Assembly: GCA_017405675.1 (NCBI GenBank)
Contig: JAFRAB010000023.1
Span: forward strand, 1-64,000
Length of the DNA: 64,000 bases
Direction of reading: 5' to 3'
Source of the DNA: Erysipelotrichaceae bacterium
GTDB lineage: Bacteria; Bacillota_I; Bacilli_A; Erysipelotrichales; Erysipelotrichaceae
The notes below the pieces were generated by a model that was not told the origin of the DNA, ran no database searches, and saw nothing but the letters and a program-made list of their open reading frames with translations. Both the position numbers and the translations under genes were made by a program. Positions 32,063-41,674 of this stretch are shown one piece after another (the first letter of the stretch is position 1; each line of letters begins with the position of its first letter).

Positions 32063-32893
32063 ATGGAATTACGAACCGCAAGTGGTCCTAAGGACGTTAA
32101 AACTTACGATACTACCCGTCTGAGAGACGAATTTCTGATTCAGGATCTGTTTAACGCAGATGATATCAAATACATTTATTCACACATCGACCGCATCATT
32201 GTCGGCGGTGCCAAGCCTGTAAAGGAACAGCTGGAAATCAAGGCCGGGGATGAGCTGCGTGCCGAATACTTCCTGGAAAGAAGAGAGATGGGCATCATCA
32301 ACATCGGAGGTGCCGGTACGGTTACCGTTGACGGCAAAGTCTATCCGATGAACTATAAGGATGGCTTATACATCGGCAGAGGCTCAAAGAAAATCGTTCT
32401 GGCTTCTGATGACTGTGAAAAACCGGCCAAGTTCTATTTCAACAGTGTTCCGGCTCATAAGGAATATCCGACTGTACTTATCCATCCTGAAGACTGTGTC
32501 TTCCAGGAGCTGGGCTCACTGGCTACCTGTAACCACAGAACCATCAGAAAGTACATACTTCCTGGCCAGGTTGAATCCTGCCAGCTGGTAATGGGCATGA
32601 CTACCTTGGTAGAAGGCAGCGTCTGGAATACTATGCCTTGCCATACCCATGACAGAAGAATGGAAGTCTATCTGTATTTCGAATTAGGTGAAGATGACGT
32701 TGTGTTCCATGTAATGGGTGAACCGACTGAAACCAGACATATCGTCATGAGAAATGAAGAAGCCGTCATTTCACCGTCATGGTCAGTACACTGTGCTTCC
32801 GCTACCAGAAACTATACTTTCATCTGGGGCATGTGCGGTGAAAATCAGGACTTTGACGACATGGACGGCGTAGCCATGAAAGATATCAGATAG
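32063..32893 (+). CDS. kduI: 5-keto-4-deoxyuronate isomerase
   Basis: A 276-residue cupin isomerase that converts 5-keto-4-deoxyuronate, the product of unsaturated galacturonyl release, to 3-deoxy-D-glycero-2,5-hexodiulosonate. Family landmarks: LEIKAGDELRAEYFLERREMGIINIGG, metal-binding NTMPCHTHDRRMEVYLYF and SPSWSVHCASATRNYTFIWGM at the C-terminus. Preceded by TAGGAGG and 9 bases after uxaA. Its partner KduD is probably the SDR at 52482-53288. Its presence shows that the cell also receives unsaturated oligogalacturonides made by lyases, although no lyase is in the window. Confidence 0.94.
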   Translation: MELRTASGPKDVKTYDTTRLRDEFLIQDLFNADDIKYIYSHIDRIIVGGAKPVKEQLEIKAGDELRAEYFLERREMGIINIGGAGTVTVDGKVYPMNYKDGLYIGRGSKKIVLASDDCEKPAKFYFNSVPAHKEYPTVLIHPEDCVFQELGSLATCNHRTIRKYILPGQVESCQLVMGMTTLVEGSVWNTMPCHTHDRRMEVYLYFELGEDDVVFHVMGEPTETRHIVMRNEEAVISPSWSVHCASATRNYTFIWGMCGENQDFDDMDGVAMKDIR

Positions 32894-32912
32894 GAATAAA
32901 TAACATAAAAGC

Positions 32913-33905
32913 ATGAAGAATCTGCTGTTTTCCATAAATATCGTTCTGCCTCTGGCCATACTGCTGGGGATGGGATACTTATTCAAGAAACAGGGTTTGT
33001 TTACTGACAGTTTCATAAAAGCAGGGAATAAACTCTGCTTTTATGTGCTTCTTTCCTGCTCACTGTTCAAGAATCTGTATGATTCGGTGCTGGATGAAGT
33101 CCCGTATAAGCTGATCATCTTTGTCGTTGTCAGCATCTTTATGGAATTCCTCCTTGGCATTTTCTTTGCCAAAGCCATCAGTGATAAGAAGAATCAGGAA
33201 GGGGTAATAGTACAGGGAGTCTTCAGAAGCAATTTCGCCTATATCGGAATACCTTTATCCACGATGATGTTTACCGAGAGTCAGCTGATCACCGATACCA
33301 GCAATGAGATATCCATCATTACGATATTCGTCATTCCGTTGTTCAATACGCTGGCCGTTATGGCTCTGACGTATCTGAATGAACATAAATCAGGTGAAAA
33401 ACTGCTGGTCACTTCTTTAAGGAATCTGGCCAAGAACCCATGCATCATTTCTGTCACTCTGGGCATAGCAGTACTGTTTTTCCGCATGGCGGTACCGTCT
33501 GCAGGATTCTTCATCAAGAATAATCTTGGGTTCCTGTATAAGGTTCTGGGATATCTGGCTTCCATGTCAACACCGTTTGCGCTGTTAATGGTTGGGGCGG
33601 GACTTAACTTCTCGCACAGCCTGACCAACATAAGGAAGCTGTCTATGACCGTACTGGTCAAGAATCTGATCTTCCCGGGAATCATTCTGCTTGTTGCAGC
33701 ATTGATGAAGACCTTTACGCAGGTTGACTTTGCGGTCATGATTTCCGTTTTCGCATCTCCTACGGCCGTAGCGAGTGCGGTAATGGCCAGTGAGATGAAT
33801 GGAGATGGGGAACTGGCTAATGAGATCGTCGTTTATACGACGCTGTTCTCCATAATAAGCTTGGTAGTAATAATATATGCATTAAAGACTGCGGGGTGTT
33901 TATGA
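32913..33905 (+). CDS. AEC-family transporter (auxin efflux carrier type)
   Basis: A 330-residue membrane protein with about ten helices of the AEC family, which moves organic anions. Typical segments: NIVLPLAILLGMGYLFKKQGLF at the N-terminus, GVFRSNFAYIGIPL with the family's RxNxAxxGxPL pattern, and the repeat FASPTAVASAVMASEMNGDGELA near the end. It is inside the uronate operon, so a uronate, keto-acid or fermentation acid is the likely cargo. The ribosome binding site is weak; it may be translated by coupling to kduI. Ends overlapping the next gene. Confidence 0.85.
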   Translation: MKNLLFSINIVLPLAILLGMGYLFKKQGLFTDSFIKAGNKLCFYVLLSCSLFKNLYDSVLDEVPYKLIIFVVVSIFMEFLLGIFFAKAISDKKNQEGVIVQGVFRSNFAYIGIPLSTMMFTESQLITDTSNEISIITIFVIPLFNTLAVMALTYLNEHKSGEKLLVTSLRNLAKNPCIISVTLGIAVLFFRMAVPSAGFFIKNNLGFLYKVLGYLASMSTPFALLMVGAGLNFSHSLTNIRKLSMTVLVKNLIFPGIILLVAALMKTFTQVDFAVMISVFASPTAVASAVMASEMNGDGELANEIVVYTTLFSIISLVVIIYALKTAGCL

Positions 33906-34732
33906 GACTTAAATTAGGCATAAGAGGGCACGATGTACCCGGTGCACCTTTTGAAAGCATTGATGAATTCATTAAGGAGTATAAGCAGTTTGATCTGGAG
34001 TATCTGCAGCTGGTCTATAAGAAAGCTTTCAAGGGCTTTGAAATGGAACCGCATTTCCTGCTGGAACTGGCGGATAAGCTGAAAGACAATGACATTAAAG
34101 TGGCCATGATCGGTGCCTACTTTAACATGATCCACCCTGATGACAACAAGAGGATCGACGGCATCGAGTATTTCAAGCAGTGCATGGAAACGGCCGCCGT
34201 ATTTGACTGCGAAGTAGTAGGTTCGGAAACAGGCAGTGCCAATGGCGACAAATGGACCTATAATCCATATAACCATACGGAAGAAGCCTTCAACAGGGTC
34301 GTCGATACCGTCAGAGGTCTGAAGGCCTACGGCCGAAACTTCAGTGCCAGACCGATCATTGAAGGGGCCTATGCCCATACCGTTCATACCCCTGAGCAGC
34401 TGAAGGAACTGGTCGATAAGACCGAGATCCGCGATGTTACTATCGATGTATACAATTTTCTGAACATTGACAACTATCAGGAAGCTGACGCCATCTTTGA
34501 CCGCAGTCTGGAACTGTTCGGTGATCTGATCAAGGTCTTCCATGTCAAGGACTTCAACGTCGTTGAAGGAAAACTTGTTCAGTGCGGTATCGGTCAGGGC
34601 ATCATGAACTGGAAATATTTCATTCCAAGAATAATTAAGGAATGCCCAAATGCCACTCTGATCCTGGAAGGAGTTACCGGAAAGGATATCCAACCGTCAA
34701 TTGAATTTATAAGGAGCCTGGAAAATGAATGA
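33902..34732 (+). CDS. xylose-isomerase-like TIM-barrel epimerase/isomerase
   Basis: A 276-residue protein of the AP-endonuclease-2/xylose isomerase-like TIM-barrel superfamily. Segments KLGIRGHDVPG, FDCEVVGSETGSAN, PIIEGAYAHTVHTPEQL, TIDVYNFLNIDN and IKVFHVKDFNVVEGKLVQCGIGQG line up with the metal-binding strands (Glu, Asp, His, Glu) of sugar epimerases. Start: ATG 33902 overlaps the previous stop (ATGAG) behind GGGG; an alternative GTG lies at 33896. It lies between the transporter and GH105 genes, so it may epimerise a uronate or rhamnose-derived keto sugar. No exact reaction can be given. Confidence 0.8.
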   Translation: MRLKLGIRGHDVPGAPFESIDEFIKEYKQFDLEYLQLVYKKAFKGFEMEPHFLLELADKLKDNDIKVAMIGAYFNMIHPDDNKRIDGIEYFKQCMETAAVFDCEVVGSETGSANGDKWTYNPYNHTEEAFNRVVDTVRGLKAYGRNFSARPIIEGAYAHTVHTPEQLKELVDKTEIRDVTIDVYNFLNIDNYQEADAIFDRSLELFGDLIKVFHVKDFNVVEGKLVQCGIGQGIMNWKYFIPRIIKECPNATLILEGVTGKDIQPSIEFIRSLENE

Positions 34733-35759
34733 AATAATTAATAAATATATAGATAAATATATGGACTACTTTACACCTTATAAGAAAGGTGTCTGGTGTT
34801 ATGAAGACGGCATTCTGATGACTGCCATCTATGACATGTACAAAGCCACCGGCGACAGGAAATACTATGATTTTGTATATAAGTTCTATGACGGCATGAT
34901 AAGTGAAGACGGTGTCATTAAGAACTATGAACCGACCAAGTATTCAATCGACGATGTCTGCCCTGGTATCGGCCTTATGAAACTGTACCGCGACACACCT
35001 GAGGAACGCTTTAAGAAGGCTCTTGATGAAATGTACGGACAGATGCAGAATCATCCTCGTACTAAGGAAGGTTCTTTCTGGCACAAGCAGATCTATCCTA
35101 ATCAGGTGTGGATGGACGGCATTTACATGGGTGTTCTCTACATCGCCATGTACGCAAAGCAGTTCGGTATTGAGGAAACCGTAAAGGATGTTGATAAACA
35201 GCTTCATACCCTGGTAGCCAGACTGTATGACGAAGACAGAAAGCTGTTCGTTCATGCCTATGACGAAGCAAAGGTAATGCAGTGGGCCGATAAGGAAACC
35301 GGCAAGTCACCTAACGTCTGGGCCAGAGCCTGCGGCTGGGTCATGATGGCCATGGCTGATATCTATGAGGAACTGGGCCTTGATATCTGTAAGGATATCC
35401 TGGTCAAGGAAATCGAAGGGCTCAAGCCATATCTGGAAGACGGCATGCTGTATCAGCTGGTCGACATCAGAAGAGAACACAACTATCTGGAAACTTCCGG
35501 TTCCGTCATGATGGCCTATGCCATCTTCAAGGGTAAAAAGCTGGGCATGATCGATGATGACAGCTTAGGCCACAAGATCTTTGATACCGTACTTACCAAG
35601 CAGTTTGACGGACGCAACCTGTACAATATCTGTCAGGTAGGCGGTCTGGATAACTATAAGAGAGATGGCTCATTTGAATACTACATGTCTGAGAACATCT
35701 CTGTTAATGAAGTAAAGGGTGTAGCGCCATTCATCATGGCCTACAGTGAAATATACTGA
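34725..35759 (+). CDS. GH105/GH88 unsaturated rhamnogalacturonyl hydrolase
   Basis: A 344-residue (alpha/alpha)6 hydrolase like B. subtilis YteR/YesR. It removes the unsaturated galacturonyl residue from rhamnogalacturonan lyase products by hydration of the double bond. The catalytic aspartate is D131 in VWMDGIYMG; the substrate-binding segment YSIDDVCPGIG and the C-terminal NYLETSGSVMMAYAI are typical. No signal peptide, so substrates are imported disaccharides. Overlaps the upstream gene by 8 bases and the next by one. The product feeds KduI. Confidence 0.92.
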   Translation: MNEIINKYIDKYMDYFTPYKKGVWCYEDGILMTAIYDMYKATGDRKYYDFVYKFYDGMISEDGVIKNYEPTKYSIDDVCPGIGLMKLYRDTPEERFKKALDEMYGQMQNHPRTKEGSFWHKQIYPNQVWMDGIYMGVLYIAMYAKQFGIEETVKDVDKQLHTLVARLYDEDRKLFVHAYDEAKVMQWADKETGKSPNVWARACGWVMMAMADIYEELGLDICKDILVKEIEGLKPYLEDGMLYQLVDIRREHNYLETSGSVMMAYAIFKGKKLGMIDDDSLGHKIFDTVLTKQFDGRNLYNICQVGGLDNYKRDGSFEYYMSENISVNEVKGVAPFIMAYSEIY

Positions 35760-36433
35760 TGAAAATCATATTCATGGGCGATTCGACCATGCAGTTCAAC
35801 GATGAGACCACCTGGCCGCAGGTCGGCTGGCCTCAGGCTCTGAAAGGTAAGTTCAGAGATGATGTCGAACTGCTGAACTTTGCCAAAAACGGCAGGAGTA
35901 CCAAATCATTCATCAATCTGGGAAACTTTGAAAACGCCCTGCAGCATGTTGATGAAAACAGCATCGTCTTATTGGAATTCGGCCATAACGACGAACATGA
36001 CTATGATCCGGAAAGATTTACCAGACCGGAATACGAATATCGCGACAATCTGATCTACATGGTCGAAAGCTGCCGCAGAAAAGGAGCCTACGTAATGTTG
36101 CTGACACCGGTCTTCAGAAGAAAGTTTCATGAAGACGGAACAATCGACTGGAGCTGTCACGAAGGATACAGGGAAGCGATGATCAGGGTCGGTAAGGATA
36201 CCGGAACAGATGTCATAGACATGACGGGTCTAACAGCCGCCATGTTGCAGGAAATGGGATTTGACCAGGCCAGGGAGCTCTACATGAATTTCGATGCCGG
36301 TATTTATCCTAATTATCCTGAGGGAATGAACGATAACACACATCTGCGCATGAAGGGTGCCGAAAAGATCGCCGGCATCTTCCTGGAGCAGATCAGAAAC
36401 AACCAGAAATTTGAGGGACTGCTAAATGATTAA
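35759..36433 (+). CDS. rhamnogalacturonan acetylesterase (SGNH hydrolase, CE12 type)
   Basis: A 224-residue SGNH-fold esterase. The nucleophile is S9 in FMGDSTMQ, the block III motif is FGHNDEHD, and the catalytic D..H pair lies in DNTHLRMKGAEKIA. These features match RhgT/YesT rhamnogalacturonan acetylesterases, which remove acetyl groups from galacturonate residues. There is no signal peptide; it works on imported oligosaccharides. It starts inside the TGA of the GH105 gene (TGATG) and overlaps the GH28 gene by 8 bases, so production is closely tied. Confidence 0.9.
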   Translation: MKIIFMGDSTMQFNDETTWPQVGWPQALKGKFRDDVELLNFAKNGRSTKSFINLGNFENALQHVDENSIVLLEFGHNDEHDYDPERFTRPEYEYRDNLIYMVESCRRKGAYVMLLTPVFRRKFHEDGTIDWSCHEGYREAMIRVGKDTGTDVIDMTGLTAAMLQEMGFDQARELYMNFDAGIYPNYPEGMNDNTHLRMKGAEKIAGIFLEQIRNNQKFEGLLND

Positions 36434-37916
36434 TGTAATACATGTATCACCGGTATCTGTCAGCTTTGAAGTGGAGAACGATTCACCGTTCTACGCTCCT
36501 GAAGCTTTTGACGTCTATGTCAACGGTCAGTTCTGCCGCAGGGAAAACCGCAATGTCTTTACCGTTTTCGATTTACAGCCGGACACGGAATATGAATTTA
36601 AAGCAGGCGAAGAGGTACTGAAGGTCAGAACCCTGAAGGTAAACAGAATTGTTAATGTTCTTGATCACGGCATTGAAAACGACGGCAGCGTGCTGGTCAA
36701 CGAAAAGATCCAGAAACTGCTGGATGCCAGCGATAATGATCTGATCGTTTTCCCGGAAGGCCAGTACTACTGTGCTCCGCTGAACATCCGTTCAAATACC
36801 TGTATCTATCTTAAAAAAGGTGCCGAGATCGTCGGCAGCAACAACCGCTGGGATTATCCGGTAATTCCGGCCTATACCGAAGACGGCAAGGCTGTAAATG
36901 CCAGCTGGGAAGGGGAACCGAATGATTCGTTCATGTCTCTGATCTCCAGCTTTGACAGCCATGACATCATGTTAATAGGTGAAGGAACCATCAACGGCAA
37001 TGCCGACAAGGCAGACTGGTGGGTCGATCACCGTACCATGAGGGGAGCCTGGAGACCTAACAACTTCTTCGTCAACAGATGTGAGAACGTCTCTCTGGTA
37101 GGATTAAGCATCATCAACTCACCGTGCTGGAACCTGCATCCTTTCTATTCCGATAAGCTTGATTTCATCAACCTTACCCTGAGATCGGTTCCGACCAGCC
37201 CTAATACTGACGGATTCGATCCGGAGAGCTGCAGCAACATGAGACTGCTGGGGACTCAGATCTTTGTCGGTGATGACTGCATCGCCATCAAATCAGGCAA
37301 GAAGATCATGGCTGATAAGTTCTACCGTCCGACTGAGAATCTGGAGATCCGCAACTGCTTCATGGGTGATGGCCACGGTGCCGTGGTATTCGGTTCGGAA
37401 TCCAGCTGCGGCATTAAGAACGTCACCGTTTCCAAGTGTATATTCAAGAATACCGACCGCGGCCTGAGGATCAAGACCAAGCGCGGCAGAGGCAATAAGG
37501 CCGTTATCGAAAACGTCAGCTTTGACAACATCCTGATGGATGGCGTACTGGCTGGGTTCGTCATTAACATGTTCTATTATCTTGATCATGACGGCTATGA
37601 TGACTACGCTGACAGCAAGGAACCAAGAGAAGTAACGGAGATGACTCCGCATGTCGGCGAATTCCTCTTCAAGAACATCAGATGTCTTAATACCAGAGGC
37701 TGTGCCGGTTACTTCTACGGTCTGCCGGAAAGCCCAATCGACAAGATCACCCTGAAAGACATCGAAGTTACCTTCGATCACGAGTTCAAGGATTTTGTCA
37801 AGCCGGCCATGATCCATAACTGTGAAAGAGTCAACAACGGGGGCTTCTACTTCTATAACGTCAAGGAAAAAGAGGCCGAGAACGTCTCCATTGAGGGAGA
37901 AATATTACATTTTTAA
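36426..37916 (+). CDS. GH28 polygalacturonase-type glycosidase
   Basis: A 496-residue right-handed beta-helix hydrolase. Catalytic motifs of GH28: N260-T-D262 (SPNTDGFDPES), G282-DD (D283, D284 in VGDDCIAIKSG), G316-H317-G318 and the RIKTKRGRG loop. The first 80 residues form a fibronectin-III-like domain (ENDSPFYAPEAFDVYVNG). The long loop replacing the simple GHG surroundings and the lack of a signal peptide suit an exo-acting enzyme on short galacturonides or rhamnogalacturonides in the cytoplasm. Overlaps the acetylesterase gene. Last gene before a new promoter. Confidence 0.92.
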   Translation: MINVIHVSPVSVSFEVENDSPFYAPEAFDVYVNGQFCRRENRNVFTVFDLQPDTEYEFKAGEEVLKVRTLKVNRIVNVLDHGIENDGSVLVNEKIQKLLDASDNDLIVFPEGQYYCAPLNIRSNTCIYLKKGAEIVGSNNRWDYPVIPAYTEDGKAVNASWEGEPNDSFMSLISSFDSHDIMLIGEGTINGNADKADWWVDHRTMRGAWRPNNFFVNRCENVSLVGLSIINSPCWNLHPFYSDKLDFINLTLRSVPTSPNTDGFDPESCSNMRLLGTQIFVGDDCIAIKSGKKIMADKFYRPTENLEIRNCFMGDGHGAVVFGSESSCGIKNVTVSKCIFKNTDRGLRIKTKRGRGNKAVIENVSFDNILMDGVLAGFVINMFYYLDHDGYDDYADSKEPREVTEMTPHVGEFLFKNIRCLNTRGCAGYFYGLPESPIDKITLKDIEVTFDHEFKDFVKPAMIHNCERVNNGGFYFYNVKEKEAENVSIEGEILHF

Positions 37917-37968
37917 AAAACCAGTCAACATTTGTGAAAAATCGATGGTTTCTAGCAAGCAAATAGTA

Positions 37969-38001
37969 TATAATTTTAAGTGCAGAAGTAAGCGTTTTCA
38001 T
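37969..38001 (+). promoter_or_regulatory. promoter and cre-like site of the ABC operon
   Basis: TATAAT at 37969-37974 serves as -10 without a good -35. The site at 37987-38000 reads TGAAAACGCTTACT on the minus strand and fits cre at 13 of 14 positions; it lies just downstream of the expected transcription start, a typical position for CcpA repression. The 16 bases 37986-38001 are identical to 4983-4998. Confidence 0.55.
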
Positions 38002-38029
38002 TAACTGATTGAAATGGAAAGGAAGAGCT

Positions 38030-39109
38030 ATGTCAAATTTAGTATTGAAAGATATAAACAAGATCTATCCTAACGGTTTTCACGCGGTTCATAATTTCAA
38101 CCTGGAAATCAAAGATGGCGAGTTTATAGTTTTTGTCGGGCCGTCTGGCTGCGGAAAATCAACAACATTGAGAATGATTGCGGGCCTTGAGGAGATTTCC
38201 AAGGGTGACTTCCTGATCAACGGTGTCAGAGCAAACGAAAAATCACCGGTTGAAAGAGGAATTGCCATGGTATTCCAGTCATATGCGTTGTACCCGCATT
38301 TATCTGTATACGATAACCTGGCCTTCGGTCTGACCCTTGAAGGCGTTGACGAAGAAGTCATCGAGGAAAAGGTTCAGAAGATCGCTGCCATTCTTGGTCT
38401 GACTGATTATCTCGACAGAAAGCCAAGAGCCCTGTCAGGTGGTCAGAGACAGAGAGTTGCCGTAGGCAGAGCCATCATCAGACAGGTAGACATATTCCTG
38501 ATGGACGAACCGCTGTCCAACCTGGACGCCAAGCAGAGAGTTACGATGCGTTCTGAAATCACTCAGATCCACAGATCAACTCATGCCACGACCATCTATG
38601 TAACTCATGACCAGACAGAAGCCATGACCATGGCTGACCGTATTGTTGTCATGAAGGACGGATATGTTCAGCAGATCGGTACACCTGAAGAACTGTACTT
38701 TGATCCTTGCAACCTGTTCGTAGGCGGCTTCATCGGTGAACCTCCAATGAACTTCATTACCGGTAAGATAAACGGTAAGGAAATCACATTTGACAAGAAT
38801 AAGAACGTCCTTGACGGATCAAAGACCAGATATAAATTAAGAGACGGTGAGATCTATTTCGGATTCAGACCGGAGAACATCTCCATGAAACCGGTAGAAA
38901 ATGCCTATAAGATCCACGCGCTGGCAACCCTCACTGAGATGCTGGGTGACTCAACCAACATCTACATTGAGATAGATGGCGACACCGTTATCCTGAAGGT
39001 TGACCCGCATGATGCACCTGAAATGGACGAAGAATTTGATTTCTATCTGCCATATGACAAGGTATATCTGTTTGACAGGGAAACTGAAAAGGTTCTTGAC
39101 CGCAAATAA
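38030..39109 (+). CDS. ABC transporter ATPase, MalK/UgpC/MsmK type (first copy)
   Basis: A 359-residue ATPase of carbohydrate importers. Walker A GPSGCGKST, Q-loop FQSYALYPHL, signature LSGGQRQRVAVGRA and Walker B FLMDEPLSNLDA are intact, and residues 240-359 form the TOBE/OB regulatory domain (FGFRPENI). ATG 38030 with AGGAAG is preferred over 38009. It heads an operon with the LplB/LplC-like permeases and the lipoprotein. A second ATPase is encoded at 44929, which suggests a heterodimer or two importer modules. It powers uptake of pectin-derived oligosaccharides. Confidence 0.93.
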   Translation: MSNLVLKDINKIYPNGFHAVHNFNLEIKDGEFIVFVGPSGCGKSTTLRMIAGLEEISKGDFLINGVRANEKSPVERGIAMVFQSYALYPHLSVYDNLAFGLTLEGVDEEVIEEKVQKIAAILGLTDYLDRKPRALSGGQRQRVAVGRAIIRQVDIFLMDEPLSNLDAKQRVTMRSEITQIHRSTHATTIYVTHDQTEAMTMADRIVVMKDGYVQQIGTPEELYFDPCNLFVGGFIGEPPMNFITGKINGKEITFDKNKNVLDGSKTRYKLRDGEIYFGFRPENISMKPVENAYKIHALATLTEMLGDSTNIYIEIDGDTVILKVDPHDAPEMDEEFDFYLPYDKVYLFDRETEKVLDRK

Positions 39110-39112
39110 CAT

Positions 39113-39691
39113 ATGAGTTTCAAACAATACCGTACACTTGACCTGGTGATATTCATTGGGATGTATGCCCTGTGTGAATTCCTGGTCATAAAAGGGGCAA
39201 CGGTCTGGTTTGATGAACCGTATTCCATTTCAATAATGTTACCGCTGTTACTGATAGTAATGATGCGCTGGGACCGCTATGCGGTGATTCATGCCGTTGT
39301 ATACGCCATACTGTTCGTATTCTATCAGGGCGGAAGCTTACAGCAGTATCTGATCTACATAATTGGCAATCTGGGCTTCATGGCCACGCTGATTTATGTA
39401 TATAAGGTCGGTAAGGACAGGATAAGAAAAACCTTCTTCGATTCCGCTGTGTATCTGGTGATTGGGTTTGTGACCATGGAAGTATCCAGAGGTCTGGCCT
39501 CAATGATCATCTCACATACGGGTCCGATGGTTATTCTGCAGTTTCTGATGACCGACATGTTATCACTGGTATTTGGTCTGCTGGTGATGATTACCGTAAG
39601 AAAGGCCGAAGGCCTGTTCCAGGACCAGAAACAATATCTTTTGCAAATTAATTCTCAAGAAAAACAAGATGGAGGATGGAAAGATGAATGA
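39113..39691 (+). CDS. uncharacterised six-helix membrane protein, ECF S-component-like
   Basis: A 192-residue protein with about six hydrophobic segments (roughly residues 8-30, 37-52, 55-73, 77-97, 107-130, 136-160) and a polar C-terminal tail. Size and topology resemble S-components of energy-coupling-factor transporters, but I see no specific substrate motif. It lies 3 bases after the ATPase gene and overlaps the start of the permease gene. No good ribosome binding site is seen, so it may be translated by coupling. A role as accessory part of the ABC importer is an inference from position. Confidence 0.75.
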   Translation: MSFKQYRTLDLVIFIGMYALCEFLVIKGATVWFDEPYSISIMLPLLLIVMMRWDRYAVIHAVVYAILFVFYQGGSLQQYLIYIIGNLGFMATLIYVYKVGKDRIRKTFFDSAVYLVIGFVTMEVSRGLASMIISHTGPMVILQFLMTDMLSLVFGLLVMITVRKAEGLFQDQKQYLLQINSQEKQDGGWKDE

Positions 39692-40727
39692 TGAATATCT
39701 AGTTTATAACGAAGAACTGAAATGTTATGAACTTGATCCTGAGCAGAAAGTCAGGGACGACGTCGAAAAGAACCGCTGGAAGCTGAACTGGCAGCGGATA
39801 GTAAAGGACTGGAGACTGTACCTGATGCTTGTTCCAATGATTCTGGTATTCCTGTTCTGGAGATACCTGCCAATGTATGAATTATTGGGCTGCTTCAAGA
39901 TCACGGAAGTAGGTAAGAAAGTTGCCGAAATGAACTGGTGCGGATTCGCCAACTTCAAGGCTCTGATGTTCGGCGGCACAACACAGACAACGGCATTCTG
40001 GAGAGCTTTCAGAAATACCTTCCTGCTTAGCTTCTATGGCCTGCTGTTCGGTTTCCCGATGCCGATCGTACTGGCCCTGTTCTTCAATGAAATCAAGTCA
40101 AATATTCTTAGAAGCGTTTACCAGGTACTGACATATCTGCCGAAGTTCATGTCAACCGTTGTTATGACCACTCTGGTAACCATGTTATTAAAGCAGGGTG
40201 ACCTGGTATCAAGCACCGGTATCGTAGCTTCAGCTCTGGCTAAACTGGGACTCATTACCCAAGAGGCGGCAAATGCCGGTCTGCTGAATAATCCTGATTA
40301 TTTCAGGACGATTTATCAGATCTCAGGTATATGGGAAGGCGCCGGTTATGACTCCATCGTTTACTTTGCGGCCATCATCGCTATCTCTCCGACTTCCTAT
40401 GAAGCTGCACAGATCGACGGTGCCGGCAAGATGGCTCAGATGAGATACGTCGTAATTCCGAGTATCCTGTCAACGGTCGTAATAATGCTTATCAACAGAA
40501 TCGGTTCATTGCTGTCAATAGGTTATGAAAAGGTAATGCTGTTATACAAGGCCAACACCTTCGTTACGGCTGACGTTGTATCAACATTCGCTTACCGTTT
40601 AGGTCTGGAAGGCGGTGCTCAGGCTATTGCCTCAGCTGCTGAAATGATCAATAACATTACCGGTATGATCCTGGTTATCGGAGCTAACTCCATCGCCAGA
40701 AAAGCCAGCGATGTATCATTATACTAA
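39684..40727 (+). CDS. sugar ABC transporter permease, LplB-like
   Basis: A 347-residue permease of the binding-protein-dependent type. After a polar N-terminus of about 50 residues there are six or so helices; the EAA loop contacting the ATPase is SPTSYEAAQIDGAGKMAQMRYVVIP. ATG 39684 is chosen because GGAGG lies 8 bases before it. The YtcP/LplB-type family serves complex sugars such as rhamnogalacturonan oligosaccharides. It pairs with the permease 15 bases downstream. Confidence 0.92.
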   Translation: MNDEYLVYNEELKCYELDPEQKVRDDVEKNRWKLNWQRIVKDWRLYLMLVPMILVFLFWRYLPMYELLGCFKITEVGKKVAEMNWCGFANFKALMFGGTTQTTAFWRAFRNTFLLSFYGLLFGFPMPIVLALFFNEIKSNILRSVYQVLTYLPKFMSTVVMTTLVTMLLKQGDLVSSTGIVASALAKLGLITQEAANAGLLNNPDYFRTIYQISGIWEGAGYDSIVYFAAIIAISPTSYEAAQIDGAGKMAQMRYVVIPSILSTVVIMLINRIGSLLSIGYEKVMLLYKANTFVTADVVSTFAYRLGLEGGAQAIASAAEMINNITGMILVIGANSIARKASDVSLY

Positions 40728-40742
40728 TGGGGGTATCCGTTT

Positions 40743-41642
40743 ATGAAACGTAAACTTGAAGTAAGTGAATTAATATTCAAAATCATAAGTTATACATTCC
40801 TGACCATATTCTCATTAGCCTGTCTGTATCCATTCATATATGCTGTAAGCTCCTCAATTTCCGGTGCTCACGCTGTTGACTACAATGAAGTCATCCTGTT
40901 CCCTAAGGACATCCAGTTTGATGCCTTCAAGTCAATCTTCGGAAACAACCAGTTCTGGAATGCTTACACAAATACACTGTTCTTAACAGTATACGGTACT
41001 ATCTGGGCAATCGGTGTATCAATCCTCGGCGGTTATGCACTGTCCAAGAAGAGGCTGTTATTCAGATCAGGATTCAACTTCTTCCTGGTATTCACCATGT
41101 GGTTCTCTGCCGGTATCGTTCCGCAGTATCTGAACTACCTGCAGACTCAGAAAGTATTCGCTGCTGTTGGTATAACCGACGTTAAGTGGCTGATCGTTAT
41201 TGCCATGGGTATGGCTGCCATGAACATCATCCTGCTGAGAAATGCCTTCGAAGGCGTATCCAGCGAAATTGAAGAGGCAGCTATCGTTGACGGCGCTACC
41301 GAATTCCAGGTCTTAACAAAGGTATACATTCCTATGTCACAGTCAACAATTGCCACAGTTGCTCTGTTCTTCGGTATTTCCAGATGGAACGGTTACTTCT
41401 GGGCAAGACAGATGATCGCTGCCAGCGGCTCACCAAACGAACAGCCTCTGCAGGTATTCATCAGACTGTTGCTTGAAGACTACACCAACCTAGAGACATT
41501 AGCTTCATGGACAGCTCCATACTCTCCAAACTCAGCTATCTATGCTCTGATCGTTGTAGCCATCATCCCTATTCTCGTTATTTATCCTTTCATCCAGAAG
41601 TATTTCGCCAAGGGCGTTAACATGGGCGGTGTTAAGGAATAA
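40743..41642 (+). CDS. sugar ABC transporter permease, LplC/YtcP-like
   Basis: A 299-residue permease with six helices. The EAA loop is EIEEAAIVDGATEFQVLTKVYIP. The C-terminus ending KYFAKGVNMGGVKE is typical of the LplC/YtcP branch. TGGGGG ribosome binding site. Partner of the LplB-like permease; with the lipoprotein downstream it forms an oligosaccharide importer. Confidence 0.93.
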   Translation: MKRKLEVSELIFKIISYTFLTIFSLACLYPFIYAVSSSISGAHAVDYNEVILFPKDIQFDAFKSIFGNNQFWNAYTNTLFLTVYGTIWAIGVSILGGYALSKKRLLFRSGFNFFLVFTMWFSAGIVPQYLNYLQTQKVFAAVGITDVKWLIVIAMGMAAMNIILLRNAFEGVSSEIEEAAIVDGATEFQVLTKVYIPMSQSTIATVALFFGISRWNGYFWARQMIAASGSPNEQPLQVFIRLLLEDYTNLETLASWTAPYSPNSAIYALIVVAIIPILVIYPFIQKYFAKGVNMGGVKE

Positions 41643-41674
41643 ATAAGAACATTATTTTACAGGAAGGAAAGAAA

